The notes under the pieces are model-generated. The model was not told the origin of the DNA and did not search any database. It saw nothing but the letters and a program-made list of their open reading frames with translations. Positions 25,763 through 33,654 of a stretch of 64,000 bases of DNA are shown piece after piece (position 1 is the stretch's first letter; every line of letters begins with the position of its first letter). Location of the stretch: contig NZ_RXFQ01000009.1 in NCBI RefSeq assembly GCF_003951285.1, positions 186,001 to 250,000 on the forward strand, written 5' to 3'. A program made the position numbers and the translations under genes. The stretch is from Variovorax beijingensis (GTDB lineage Bacteria > Pseudomonadota > Gammaproteobacteria > Burkholderiales > Burkholderiaceae_C).

Positions 25763-25793
25763 AAAAAACCGCCAGCACATGACATGGTGGCGG
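25763..25793 (-). terminator. Intrinsic terminator or attenuator between iscA and hscB
   Basis: On the minus strand CCGCCA (25788-25793) pairs with TGGCGG (25769-25774) across a 13-nt loop, and T6 (25763-25768) follows directly. The T-run ends 6 nt before the hscB ATG. It has the full form of an intrinsic terminator, but lies inside what should be one iscRSUA-hscBA-fdx operon. Confidence 0.6.
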
Positions 25794-25819
25794 CTGTGGT
25801 CGCTGTCAGCGACGGCGCG

Positions 25820-26143
25820 TCAGATGCGGAAACTCTCTCCGCAGCCGCAGCGATCGCGCTCGTTCGGATTGATGAACTTGAAGCCCTCGTTCAGGCCTTC
25901 GCGCACGAAGTCGAGCTGCGTGCCGTCGATGTAGGCCAGGCTCTTGGGGTCGACCAGCACCTTCACGCCGTGGTCTTCGAACACCACGTCTTCAGGCGCG
26001 AATTCATCCACGTACTCGAGCTTGTAGGCCAGGCCGGAGCAGCCAGTGGTCTTCACGCCCAGCCGCACACCCACGCCCTTGCCCCGTTTGCCGAGGTAGC
26101 GGGTGACGTGGCGCGCAGCGGCTTCGGTCAGCGTAACGGCCAT
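25820..26143 (-). CDS. iscA: Iron-sulfur cluster assembly protein IscA
   Basis: A 107-residue A-type carrier that receives clusters from IscU and passes them to apo-proteins, mainly [4Fe-4S]. The three conserved cysteines are in TTGCSGLAYKLEY and the C-terminal DRCGCGESF (CxC). Length equals E. coli IscA. It starts 1 bp after the iscU stop, and a terminator-like hairpin lies between it and hscB. Confidence 0.96.
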   Translation of the reverse strand: MAVTLTEAAARHVTRYLGKRGKGVGVRLGVKTTGCSGLAYKLEYVDEFAPEDVVFEDHGVKVLVDPKSLAYIDGTQLDFVREGLNEGFKFINPNERDRCGCGESFRI

Positions 26144-26144
26144 G

Positions 26145-26564
26145 TCAGTGGACTGCCGAGGGTTCGGCTTCTGCCGCCTTGGCGCCGTGCTTGGCCTTGT
26201 AGTCGCTCACGGCAGCCTTGATGGCGTCTTCGGCCAGGATCGAGCAGTGGATCTTGACGGGCGGCAGCGCCAGTTCTTCGGCGATCTGCGCGTTCTTGAG
26301 CGCCGCCGCTTCGTCGAGCGTCTTGCCCTTGACCCATTCGGTCACGAGCGAGGACGAGGCAATGGCCGAGCCACAGCCATAGGTCTTGAAGCGCGCGTCT
26401 TCGATCACGCCGGTTTCGGGGTTGACCTTGATCTGCAGCTTCATGACGTCGCCGCAGGCCGGCGCGCCGACCATGCCGGTGCCGACCGAGTCGTCGCCCT
26501 TTTCGAAGGAGCCGACGTTGCGGGGATTTTCGTAGTGGTCGATGACCTTGGATGAATATGCCAT
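26145..26564 (-). CDS. iscU: Fe-S cluster scaffold protein IscU
   Basis: A 139-residue scaffold on which IscS and ferredoxin build [2Fe-2S] clusters. The ligands are Cys37 and Asp39 in GAPACGDVM, the Cys in KTYGCGSAIAS and the Cys in PPVKIHCSIL; the LPPVK motif is the HscA recognition site. The C-terminus has a 10-residue extension (AAEAEPSAVH) beyond the E. coli length. It is 29 bp downstream of iscS. Confidence 0.97.
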   Translation of the reverse strand: MAYSSKVIDHYENPRNVGSFEKGDDSVGTGMVGAPACGDVMKLQIKVNPETGVIEDARFKTYGCGSAIASSSLVTEWVKGKTLDEAAALKNAQIAEELALPPVKIHCSILAEDAIKAAVSDYKAKHGAKAAEAEPSAVH

Positions 26565-26593
26565 GGTGTACCTCTCAAACTTTGTTCAATGCG

Positions 26594-27814
26594 TCAGTGG
26601 GCGGACCACTGGATCGTGCTGATGTCGACGCCGTCCTGGAACATCTCCCACAGCGGGCTCAACTCGCGCAGCTTGGCGACGTTGTGCTTGATGGTCGAGA
26701 TGGCATAGTCGATTTCTTCCTCGGTCGTGAAACGGCCGATGGTCATGCGCAGGCTGCTGTGGGCCAGCTCGTCGCTGCGGCCCAGGGCGCGCAGCACGTA
26801 GCTGGGCTCGAGGCTTGCCGAGGTGCAGGCCGAGCCCGACGACACCGCCAGGCCCTTGATGCCCATGATCAGCGACTCGCCTTCGACGTAGTTGAAGCTC
26901 ATGTTCAGGTTGTGCGGCACCCGCTGTTCGAGGTCGCCGTTGATGAACACCTGGTCCACATCCTTCAGCCCGTCGAGCAGGCGCTTCTGCAGGCGGGCGG
27001 CCTGGGCGATGTCTTCCTTCATTTCGAGCTTCGCGATGCGGAAGGCCTCGCCCATGCCCACGATCTGATGCGTCGGCAAGGTACCCGAGCGCATGCCGCG
27101 CTCGTGGCCGCCGCCGTGCATCTGTGCCTCGAGCCGCACGCGGGGCTTGCGGCGCACGTACAGCGCGCCGATGCCCTTGGGGCCGTAGGTCTTGTGCGAG
27201 GCCAGGCTCATCAGGTCGATGGGCAGCTTGGCGATGTCGATTTCGACCTTGCCGGTGGCCTGGGCCGCATCGACGTGGAAGATCACGCCCTTTTCGCGGC
27301 AGGCATTGCCGAGCGCGACCACGTCCTGGATGACGCCGATCTCGTTGTTGACGTACATCACGCTCGCAAGGATGGTGTCGGGGCGGATCGCCGCCTTGAA
27401 CTTGTCCAGGTCGAGCAGGCCGTTTTCCTCGACGTCCATGTAGGTGACTTCGAAGCCTTGGCGCTCGAGTTCGCGCATGGTGTCGAGCACGGCCTTGTGC
27501 TCGGTCTTCACCGTGATGAGATGCTTGCCCTTGCCCTTGTAGAACTGGGCCGCGCCCTTGAGCGCGAGGTTGTTCGACTCGGTGGCGCCGGAGGTCCAGA
27601 CGATCTCGCGCGGGTCGGCTCCAATCAGCTCGGCCACGTAGCCGCGCGCCTTCTCGACCGCTTCTTCAGCCTCCCAGCCCCAGGCGTGGCTGCGCGACGC
27701 CGGGTTGCCGAAGTGCTCGCGCAACCAGGGGATCATGGCGTCGACCACACGCGGGTCGACCGGCGTGGTGGCGCCGTAATCGAGATAGATCGGGAAATGA
27801 GGAGTGACGTCCAT
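26594..27814 (-). CDS. iscS: Cysteine desulfurase IscS
   Basis: A 406-residue PLP enzyme that takes sulfur from cysteine for Fe-S clusters, tRNA thiolation and other uses. The PLP lysine is in LASHKTYGPKGIGALYV, and the mobile active-site Cys is in SSGSACTSASLEPSYVLRAL. The C-terminal ISTIQWSAH is typical of IscS. The start at 27814 (MDVTPHFPIYLDYGATTP) matches the family; an upstream start at 27922 would read through the intergenic region from iscR. A selenium pathway lies elsewhere in the window, and IscS-type enzymes can also mobilise selenium, but nothing here shows that. Confidence 0.97.
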   Translation of the reverse strand: MDVTPHFPIYLDYGATTPVDPRVVDAMIPWLREHFGNPASRSHAWGWEAEEAVEKARGYVAELIGADPREIVWTSGATESNNLALKGAAQFYKGKGKHLITVKTEHKAVLDTMRELERQGFEVTYMDVEENGLLDLDKFKAAIRPDTILASVMYVNNEIGVIQDVVALGNACREKGVIFHVDAAQATGKVEIDIAKLPIDLMSLASHKTYGPKGIGALYVRRKPRVRLEAQMHGGGHERGMRSGTLPTHQIVGMGEAFRIAKLEMKEDIAQAARLQKRLLDGLKDVDQVFINGDLEQRVPHNLNMSFNYVEGESLIMGIKGLAVSSGSACTSASLEPSYVLRALGRSDELAHSSLRMTIGRFTTEEEIDYAISTIKHNVAKLRELSPLWEMFQDGVDISTIQWSAH

Positions 27815-27890
27815 GGCTGGCTCGGGCTGGCGTGGGGTTGTTTCTTTGATCTGGGCTTCTCGTGGCAGCGCCCGCAGGCGCTCCACGGCT

Positions 27891-28427
27891 TCAGGACTTC
27901 GCGAAGGCGTTGCCGAGGGCAAACACCGAATTCGGCGCGTTCACGCGAATCGGCTTGACCACCGGCTGCGCGGAAATCGCGCGCTTGACGACTGGCTTGT
28001 TCTCGATCTGCACGCCCTTGGCGATCTGGTCGTCGACCAGCTTCTGCAGCGTGACGGAATCGAGGAACTCGACCATGCGCTGGTTCAGCGAGGCCCAGAG
28101 CTCGTGCGTCATGCAGCGGCCGGCTTCGCCCAGGCAGTTTTCCTTGCCGCCGCATTGCGTGGCATCGATGGGCTCATCGACGGAAACAATGATGTCTGCG
28201 ACGGTGATATCCGCAGCCTTGCGGCCGAGGCTGTAGCCGCCGCCGGGGCCGCGGGTCGACTCGACCAGCTCGTGGCGGCGCAGTTTGCCGAACAGCTGTT
28301 CGAGATACGACAACGAAATCTGCTGCCGCTGGCTGATCGCAGCCAGCGTGACCGGACCGGTGTTCTGACGCAGCGCCAGATCGATCATTGCTGTGACCGC
28401 AAAACGGCCTTTGGTAGTGAGACGCAT
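27891..28427 (-). CDS. iscR: Fe-S cluster-sensing transcriptional regulator IscR
   Basis: A 178-residue Rrf2-family repressor/activator that binds [2Fe-2S] and controls the isc operon. A winged helix occupies the N-terminal 70 residues (MRLTTKGRFAVTAMIDLAL). The cluster ligands are in CGGKENCLGEAGRCMTH, giving C-x5-C-x5-C-x2-H as in E. coli. The last 30 residues are an extension absent from E. coli IscR. I use the ATG at 28427, preceded by AAGGAG, not the ATG five codons earlier. It is the first gene of the operon, with a long leader and a predicted IscR site upstream. Confidence 0.96.
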   Translation of the reverse strand: MRLTTKGRFAVTAMIDLALRQNTGPVTLAAISQRQQISLSYLEQLFGKLRRHELVESTRGPGGGYSLGRKAADITVADIIVSVDEPIDATQCGGKENCLGEAGRCMTHELWASLNQRMVEFLDSVTLQKLVDDQIAKGVQIENKPVVKRAISAQPVVKPIRVNAPNSVFALGNAFAKS

Positions 28428-28461
28428 CGCAAGCTCCTTCAAGTGCTTACCGTTGAAATGA

Positions 28462-28484
28462 CACCGTGGCCCAAGGCCGCGGTG
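28462..28484 (-). other. Stem-loop in the iscR leader
   Basis: CACCG-T-GGCC and GGCC-G-CGGTG pair around a CAA loop, 10 positions with one T-G wobble. It lies in the leader of about 150 nt between the predicted promoter and the iscR ATG. No T-run follows. The remainder of 28428-28565 holds nothing else that I recognise. Confidence 0.4.
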
Positions 28485-28565
28485 ACTTCGTCTCCGCCCT
28501 GCCCGACCCCTGGCACTGGTGAACCAGCCGGTGGGATCGGTTCTTCATCGCGAAGTTCTTTTTTT

Positions 28566-28591
28566 GTTGTTGAGTATTTCGCTCAAGTATA
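28566..28591 (-). promoter_or_regulatory. iscR promoter -10 box overlapped by a type-1-like IscR site
   Basis: On the minus strand TATACT (complement of 28586-28591) is a good -10 box. It runs into the imperfect dyad ATACTTGAGCGAAATACTCAA (complement of 28570-28590), with TTGAG and CTCAA arms. This agrees at about 20 of 25 positions with the E. coli type-1 consensus ATASYYGACTRWWWYAGTCRRSTAT as I recall it. The palindrome AGACCTTGAGGTCT at 28597-28610 covers the -35 side. The arrangement fits autorepression by holo-IscR. Confidence 0.55.
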
Positions 28592-28659
28592 GCAGAAGAC
28601 CTTGAGGTCTGCTCGGGTAAACCCCAGCGGGAATCGCTTGAAGAAACCGGAACCCCGTC

Positions 28660-30777
28660 CTAGGACGGCAGAACGGCGATATTGTCCCCGCCGGAGGCGC
28701 CAAAAGCCTGCTCCCGCAGCAGCGCCAGCTGGTCGCGCACCCGGGCCGCCTTCTCGAATTCAAGGTTGCGGGCGTGCTCCATCATGAGCTTTTCGAGCCG
28801 CTTGATCTCGCGGGCGATGTCCTTTTCGCTCATGTCCTCGACCTTCGCGCGTTCCAGGTCGAGCTTGGCCATTTCCTTGCCCGTCTTTTCGCTGTAGACG
28901 CCGTCGATCAGGTCGCGCACCTGCTTGACGATGCTGCGCGGGGTAATGCCATTGGCCTCGTTGTAGGCAATCTGCCGGGCACGGCGGCGCTCGGTCTCGC
29001 CGATGGCCTTCTTCATCGAGTCGGTCATCCGGTCGGCATAGAGGATGGCCTTGCCGTTCAGGTTGCGCGCCGCGCGGCCGATGGTCTGGATCAACGAGCG
29101 CTCGGCGCGCAGGAAGCCCTCCTTGTCGGCATCGAGGATGGCCACCAGCGACACCTCGGGAATGTCCAGGCCCTCGCGCAGCAGGTTGATGCCCACCAGC
29201 ACGTCGAAGCTGCCCAGACGCAGGTCGCGCAGGATTTCGACCCGCTCGACGGTGTCGACGTCGCTGTGAAGGTAGCGCACCTTCACGCCGTTGTCGCCCA
29301 GGTAGTCGGTCAGCTGCTCGGCCATGCGCTTGGTCAGCGTGGTGATGAGCACGCGCTCGTTCTTGTCGACGCGGATGCGGATCTCGCCCAGCACGTCGTC
29401 CACCTGGTGGGTTGCGGGGCGCACCTCCACCTCGGGGTCGATCAGGCCGGTCGGCCGCACCAGCTGCTCGACCACGTTGCCGGCATGGTCCTTCTCGTAC
29501 TGCGCCGGCGTGGCGGAGACGAAGATGCACTGGCGCATGCGCGTCTCGAACTCCTCCAGCTTGAGCGGGCGGTTGTCCAGCGCGCTCGGCAGCCGGAAGC
29601 CGTATTCGACCAGCGTGGTCTTGCGCGCCCGGTCGCCGTTGTACATGGCGCTGAGCTGGCCGACCATCTGATGGCTCTCGTCGAGGAACATCAGCGCGTC
29701 CTTCGGCAGGTAGTCGGTCAGCGTGGCCGGCGGTTCGCCCGGCGCGGCCCCCGAGAGGTGGCGCGTGTAGTTCTCGATGCCCTTGCAGTGGCCGATCTCG
29801 GCCAGCATCTCCAGGTCGAAGCGGGTGCGCTGCTCCAGGCGCTGCGCCTCCACCAGCTTGCCCTGCGAGACGAATTCCTTGAGCCGCTCGGCCAGCTCGA
29901 TCTTGATGGTCTCGACCGCGTTCAGCACCTTGTCGCGCGGCGTCACGTAGTGGCTCGACGGGTACACGGTGAAGCGCGGGATCTTCTGGCGGATGCGGCC
30001 CGTGAGCGGGTCGAACAGCTGCAGCGTCTCGATCTCGTCGTCGAACAGCTCGATGCGGATGGCCAGCTCGCTGTGCTCGGCCGGGAACACGTCGATGGTG
30101 TCGCCGCGCACGCGGAAGGTGCCGCGCGAGAAGTCCTGCTCGTTGCGGGTGTACTGCATGCGGATCAGCCGCCCGATCACGTCGCGCTGGCCGATCTTGT
30201 CGCCCACCCGCATGATGAAACGCATCTGCGTGTAGTCCTCGGGCGTGCCGATGCCGTAGATGGCGCTCACCGTGGCCACGATGACCGTGTCGCGCCGCTC
30301 CAGCACGCTCTTGGTGGCCGACAGCCGCATCTGCTCGATGTGCTCGTTGATCGACGAGTCCTTCTCGATGAACAGGTCGCGCTGGGGCACGTAGGCCTCC
30401 GGCTGGTAGTAGTCGTAGTAGCTCACGAAATACTCGACCGCGTTCTTCGGGAAGAACTCGCGGAATTCGCTGTAGAGCTGCGCCGCCAGCGTCTTGTTGG
30501 GCGCGAACACGATGGCCGGGCGGCCCAGCCGCGCGATCACGTTGGCCATGGTGAAGGTCTTGCCCGAGCCCGTGACGCCCAGCAGCGTCTGGAACACCTC
30601 GCCGTCGAGCACGCCCTCGACCAGCCCGTCGATGGCCTTCGGCTGGTCCCCGGCCGGCGGATAGGGCTGGAAAAGTTCGAAAGGCGAACCGGGGTATTTG
30701 ATGAATTCGCCCTGCTTGGCCGGACCGATCGGGTCCAGTTTCTTCAGGTCTGCTATGGCTTCGTTGTTCTCTGGCAT
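28660..30777 (-). CDS. uvrB: Excinuclease ABC subunit B
   Basis: A 705-residue DNA-damage helicase-like protein of nucleotide excision repair; it receives damage from UvrA and recruits UvrC. Visible motifs are the Walker A LLGVTGSGKTFT, the beta-hairpin region YYDYYQPEAYVP, helicase motif II in MFLDESH, motif VI QTIGRAARN, and the C-terminal UVR domain (about residues 650-690). The start at 30777 (MPENNEAIADL) is preferred; an in-frame start at 30978 would run through the tyrB promoter region. I found no SOS (LexA) box upstream. It is divergent from tyrB. Confidence 0.97.
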   Translation of the reverse strand: MPENNEAIADLKKLDPIGPAKQGEFIKYPGSPFELFQPYPPAGDQPKAIDGLVEGVLDGEVFQTLLGVTGSGKTFTMANVIARLGRPAIVFAPNKTLAAQLYSEFREFFPKNAVEYFVSYYDYYQPEAYVPQRDLFIEKDSSINEHIEQMRLSATKSVLERRDTVIVATVSAIYGIGTPEDYTQMRFIMRVGDKIGQRDVIGRLIRMQYTRNEQDFSRGTFRVRGDTIDVFPAEHSELAIRIELFDDEIETLQLFDPLTGRIRQKIPRFTVYPSSHYVTPRDKVLNAVETIKIELAERLKEFVSQGKLVEAQRLEQRTRFDLEMLAEIGHCKGIENYTRHLSGAAPGEPPATLTDYLPKDALMFLDESHQMVGQLSAMYNGDRARKTTLVEYGFRLPSALDNRPLKLEEFETRMRQCIFVSATPAQYEKDHAGNVVEQLVRPTGLIDPEVEVRPATHQVDDVLGEIRIRVDKNERVLITTLTKRMAEQLTDYLGDNGVKVRYLHSDVDTVERVEILRDLRLGSFDVLVGINLLREGLDIPEVSLVAILDADKEGFLRAERSLIQTIGRAARNLNGKAILYADRMTDSMKKAIGETERRRARQIAYNEANGITPRSIVKQVRDLIDGVYSEKTGKEMAKLDLERAKVEDMSEKDIAREIKRLEKLMMEHARNLEFEKAARVRDQLALLREQAFGASGGDNIAVLPS

Positions 30778-30785
30778 GGCTGTTC

Positions 30786-30814
30786 CCGACAGGTGGCGGT
30801 GGCGCCGGTAAAAT
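30786..30814 (+). promoter_or_regulatory. Predicted tyrB promoter
   Basis: CCGACA at 30786-30791 and TAAAAT at 30809-30814 are 17 bp apart, close to the sigma-70 consensus. The start point would fall near 30820-30821, at the first base of the hairpin listed next. The overlapping divergent uvrB signal was not resolved. Confidence 0.5.
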
Positions 30815-30818
30815 TCAA

Positions 30819-30852
30819 GGCAACCGGAAAGCGTAGCGCAAGTCCGGTTGCC
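30819..30852 (+). promoter_or_regulatory. 10-bp perfect hairpin at the 5' end of tyrB mRNA
   Basis: GGCAACCGGA (30819-30828) and TCCGGTTGCC (30843-30852) are perfect complements around a 14-nt loop. With the predicted promoter the transcript begins with this stem, which would protect the 5' end. As DNA it could equally be an operator dyad. Confidence 0.55.
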
Positions 30853-30883
30853 AGCGAAGCTTTCATCCCAAAGGACTTTCTCC

Positions 30884-32080
30884 ATGTCTATGTTCACCGC
30901 GGTCGAAATGGCACCGCGCGACCCGATCCTCGGCCTCAACGAGCAGTTTGCAGCCGACACCAACCCCAACAAGGTCAACCTCGGCGTCGGCGTCTACTAC
31001 GACGACAACGGCAAGCTGCCGCTGCTGCAGTGCGTGCAGGCCGCCGAACAGAACATGATGAAGGCGCCCACGGCGCGCGGCTACCTGCCGATCGACGGCA
31101 TCGTGGCGTATGACAACGCGGTCAAGGCACTGGTCTTCGGTGCCGACAGCGAGCCGGTGCAGTCGGGCCGCGTGGCCACCATCCAGGCCATCGGCGGCAC
31201 CGGCGGCCTGAAGGTCGGCGCCGACTTCCTCAAGAAGCTCAACCCCCAGGCCAAGGTGCTGATCAGCGACCCGAGCTGGGAAAACCACCGCGCCCTCTTC
31301 ACCAACGCGGGCTTCGAGGTCGAAAGCTACCCCTACTACGACGCCGCCAAGCGCGGCATCAACTTCGACGGCATGCTGGCCACGCTCAACGCGGCGCCCG
31401 CCGGCACCGTCGTCGTGCTGCACGCCTGCTGCCACAACCCGACCGGCTACGACATCACGCCCGAGCAGTGGGACCAGGTCGTCGCCGCGGTCAAGGCCAG
31501 GGGCCTGGTGCCCTTCCTCGACATGGCCTACCAGGGCTTCGGCTACGGCCTGAAGGAAGACGGCGCGGCCGTCGCCAAGTTCGTCGATGCGGGCCTGACC
31601 TTCTTCGTCTCGACTTCATTCTCGAAGAGCTTCAGCCTCTACGGCGAGCGCGTGGGTGCCCTCTCGGTGCTGTGCGAGAACAAGGAAGAAGCCGGCCGCG
31701 TGCTGTCGCAGCTCAAGATCGCGATCCGCACCAACTACAGCAACCCGCCGATCCACGGCGGCGCCGTGGTGGCCGCGGTGCTCGGCAACCCCGAACTGCG
31801 CGCCCTGTGGGAAAAGGAACTCGGCGAAATGCGCGTGCGCATCAAGGCCATGCGCCAGAAGCTGGTCGATGGCCTGAAGGCCGCCGGCGTGAAGGAAGAC
31901 ATGAGCTTCATCACCACGCAGATCGGCATGTTCAGCTACTCGGGCCTCAGCAAGGACCAGATGGTGCGCCTGCGCAACGAGTTCGGCGTGTACGGCACCG
32001 ACACCGGCCGCATGTGCGTGGCCGCGCTCAACAGCAAGAACATCGACTACGTCTGCGCGTCGATCGCCAAGGTCATCTAG
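30884..32080 (+). CDS. tyrB: Aromatic/aspartate amino acid aminotransferase
   Basis: A 398-residue fold-type I PLP enzyme transferring amino groups between aspartate or aromatic amino acids and 2-oxoglutarate. The N-terminus FTAVEMAPRDPILGLNEQF is the AspC/TyrB hallmark. The PLP lysine is in STSFSKSFSLYGERVGAL, and NPTGYDI and the C-terminal GRMCVAALN are conserved. The start at 30884 (MSMFTAVEM) fits the family. AspC and TyrB cannot be separated with certainty by eye; betaproteobacterial genomes usually annotate this one as aromatic aminotransferase. It is monocistronic and divergent from uvrB. Confidence 0.9.
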   Translation: MSMFTAVEMAPRDPILGLNEQFAADTNPNKVNLGVGVYYDDNGKLPLLQCVQAAEQNMMKAPTARGYLPIDGIVAYDNAVKALVFGADSEPVQSGRVATIQAIGGTGGLKVGADFLKKLNPQAKVLISDPSWENHRALFTNAGFEVESYPYYDAAKRGINFDGMLATLNAAPAGTVVVLHACCHNPTGYDITPEQWDQVVAAVKARGLVPFLDMAYQGFGYGLKEDGAAVAKFVDAGLTFFVSTSFSKSFSLYGERVGALSVLCENKEEAGRVLSQLKIAIRTNYSNPPIHGGAVVAAVLGNPELRALWEKELGEMRVRIKAMRQKLVDGLKAAGVKEDMSFITTQIGMFSYSGLSKDQMVRLRNEFGVYGTDTGRMCVAALNSKNIDYVCASIAKVI

Positions 32081-32091
32081 GCGGCAACAAG

Positions 32092-32202
32092 ATGTGAGGG
32101 AGTCTGCGTTTTACGATTCCTTCACATTCTTGGCTTAAAAACGGCCCTCTCGGCAGGGCCGATGTAGGGGTTAGGCCCCCTGCAAGTCAGCGAATGCGCT
32201 GA
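32092..32202. other. Series of inverted repeats between tyrB and phaZ
   Basis: Four dyads fill the spacer. ATGTGAGGGA/TCCTTCACAT (32092-32101 with 32118-32127, one mismatch) comes first. CGGCCCT/AGGGCCG (32142-32161) is next. AGGGG/CCCCT (32166-32181) and TCAGCG/CGCTGA (32187-32202) follow. None is followed by a T-run on the plus strand. The last three would make a structured phaZ leader. Confidence 0.5.
32137..32161 (-). terminator. Minus-strand intrinsic terminator with no minus-strand gene
   Basis: Read on the minus strand, the perfect 7-bp stem CGGCCCT/AGGGCCG (loop GCCGAG) is followed at once by TTTTTAAG (complement of 32134-32141). This is a complete intrinsic terminator facing the wrong way for both flanking plus-strand genes. 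Confidence 0.5.
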
Positions 32203-32207
32203 TATAT

Positions 32208-32216
32208 TGCATTGCA
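32208..32216 (+). promoter_or_regulatory. TGCATTGCA motif, possible PhaR site upstream of phaZ
   Basis: TGC-ATT-GCA, extended to TTGCATTGCAA, lies 22 nt before the phaZ ATG. From memory, the PHA-synthesis repressor PhaR of Paracoccus recognises TGCNNNGCA. The match and its position in front of a PHA gene suggest an operator. Confidence 0.4.
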
Positions 32217-32238
32217 ACATTCCACTCCAAGACCAGCG

Positions 32239-33654
32239 ATGCTCTATCAACTCTACGAAGCCCAGCGTTCCCTCATGGAGCCGTTTTCGGACTTCGCGCA
32301 AGCGGCTTCCAAGCTCTATGGCCAAGGCGCGGTGTGGGGCCAGTTGCCCATGGCCCAGCGCATGGCGGCGGGCTACGACCTGCTCTACCGCCTGGGCAAG
32401 GACTACGAGAAGCCCGAGTTCAACATCAAGTCCGTGAAGGTCGAGGGCGAAGACGTGGTCATCCAGGAGGCCGTCGAGCTCGACAAGCCGTTCTGCGAGC
32501 TGCGCCGCTTCAAGCGCTTCACCGACGAACCGCACATCCTCAAGACGCTCAAGAGCCAGCCCGTGGTGCTGATCGTGGCGCCGTTGTCGGGCCACTACGC
32601 CACGCTGCTGCGCGACACCGTGCGCACCATGCTGCAGGACCACAAGGTCTACATCACCGACTGGAAGAACGCGCGCCTCGTGCCCATGTCGGAGGGCGAG
32701 TTCCACCTCGACGACTACATCAACTACGTGCAGGAGTTCATCCGCCGCCTGCAGGCCGAATACGGCAACTGCCACGTGGTGAGCGTGTGCCAGCCGACCG
32801 TGCCGGTGCTGGCGGCCGTGTCGCTGATGGCCAGCCGCGGCGAGCCGCTGCCCCTCACGATGACGATGATGGGCGGCCCGATCGACGCGCGCAAGTCGCC
32901 CACCGCGGTGAACAACCTCGCGATGAACAAGAGCTTCGAGTGGTTCGAGAACAACGTGATCTACCGCGTGCCCCAGGGCTTCCCGGGTGAAGGCCGCCGC
33001 GTGTACCCGGGCTTCCTGCAGCACACGGGCTTCGTGGCCATGAATCCCGACCGCCACGCGTCGAGCCACTACGACTACTTCAAGGACCTCATCAAGGGCG
33101 ACGACGCGAGCGCCGAGGCCCACCGCAAGTTCTATGACGAGTACAACGCCGTGCTCGACATGGACGCCGACTACTACCTGGACACCATCCGCACCGTGTT
33201 CCAGGAATTCGAACTCGTGAACGGCACCTGGGACGTCAAGAACCCCAAGGGCCAGATCGAGCGCGTGCGCCCGCAGGACATCCATTCGACCGCCCTGCTG
33301 ACCGTCGAGGGCGAACTCGACGACATTTCGGGCTCGGGCCAGACCGAGGCCGCGCACAGCCTGTGCACCGGCATTGCCGATTCGCAGCGCGAGCACTACG
33401 AAGTCAAGGGCGCGGGCCACTACGGCATCTTCAGCGGCCGCCGCTGGCGCGAACTGGTCTACCCCAAGGTGCAAAAGTTCATCGCGGCCCACGACCAGCC
33501 CCAGCGCCGCGCCGGCGCGCGCGAAAGCCTGCCGGCCGAAGACCGGATCAAGCCGGGCCGGAACACGGCGGCCGCTGCAGCCAGAAAGAATGTCGCAGCC
33601 AGGAAAGCCGTGGCGGCCGCCCCAGCCAAGAAGCCCGCGGCACGCAGGAAGTGA
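32239..33654 (+). CDS. phaZ: Intracellular polyhydroxyalkanoate depolymerase
   Basis: A 471-residue granule-associated enzyme that releases hydroxyacyl units from stored PHA. The nucleophile region is VVSVCQPTVPVLAA, with Cys in place of the usual lipase Ser as in the Ralstonia PhaZa1 family. The catalytic His is in KGAGHYGIFSGRRWR, and PHA-depolymerase signatures such as MTMMGGPIDARKSPTAVN are clear. The last 40 residues are an Ala/Lys/Arg-rich tail typical of betaproteobacterial homologues. No signal peptide is present. The ATG at 32239 is chosen over an in-frame start at 32212. The TGA overlaps the GTG of the next gene. Confidence 0.94.
   Translation: MLYQLYEAQRSLMEPFSDFAQAASKLYGQGAVWGQLPMAQRMAAGYDLLYRLGKDYEKPEFNIKSVKVEGEDVVIQEAVELDKPFCELRRFKRFTDEPHILKTLKSQPVVLIVAPLSGHYATLLRDTVRTMLQDHKVYITDWKNARLVPMSEGEFHLDDYINYVQEFIRRLQAEYGNCHVVSVCQPTVPVLAAVSLMASRGEPLPLTMTMMGGPIDARKSPTAVNNLAMNKSFEWFENNVIYRVPQGFPGEGRRVYPGFLQHTGFVAMNPDRHASSHYDYFKDLIKGDDASAEAHRKFYDEYNAVLDMDADYYLDTIRTVFQEFELVNGTWDVKNPKGQIERVRPQDIHSTALLTVEGELDDISGSGQTEAAHSLCTGIADSQREHYEVKGAGHYGIFSGRRWRELVYPKVQKFIAAHDQPQRRAGARESLPAEDRIKPGRNTAAAAARKNVAARKAVAAAPAKKPAARRK

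Noticed and set aside
22892..26221. A 1109-codon open frame on the plus strand across fdx, hscA, hscB and iscA
   Set aside because: It spans several well-identified minus-strand genes and has no domain; it is an artefact of high GC.
30771..30800. SOS (LexA) box upstream of uvrB
   Set aside because: CTGTTCCCGACAG has the arms but only 5 bp between them, not the 8 needed for CTGT-N8-ACAG.
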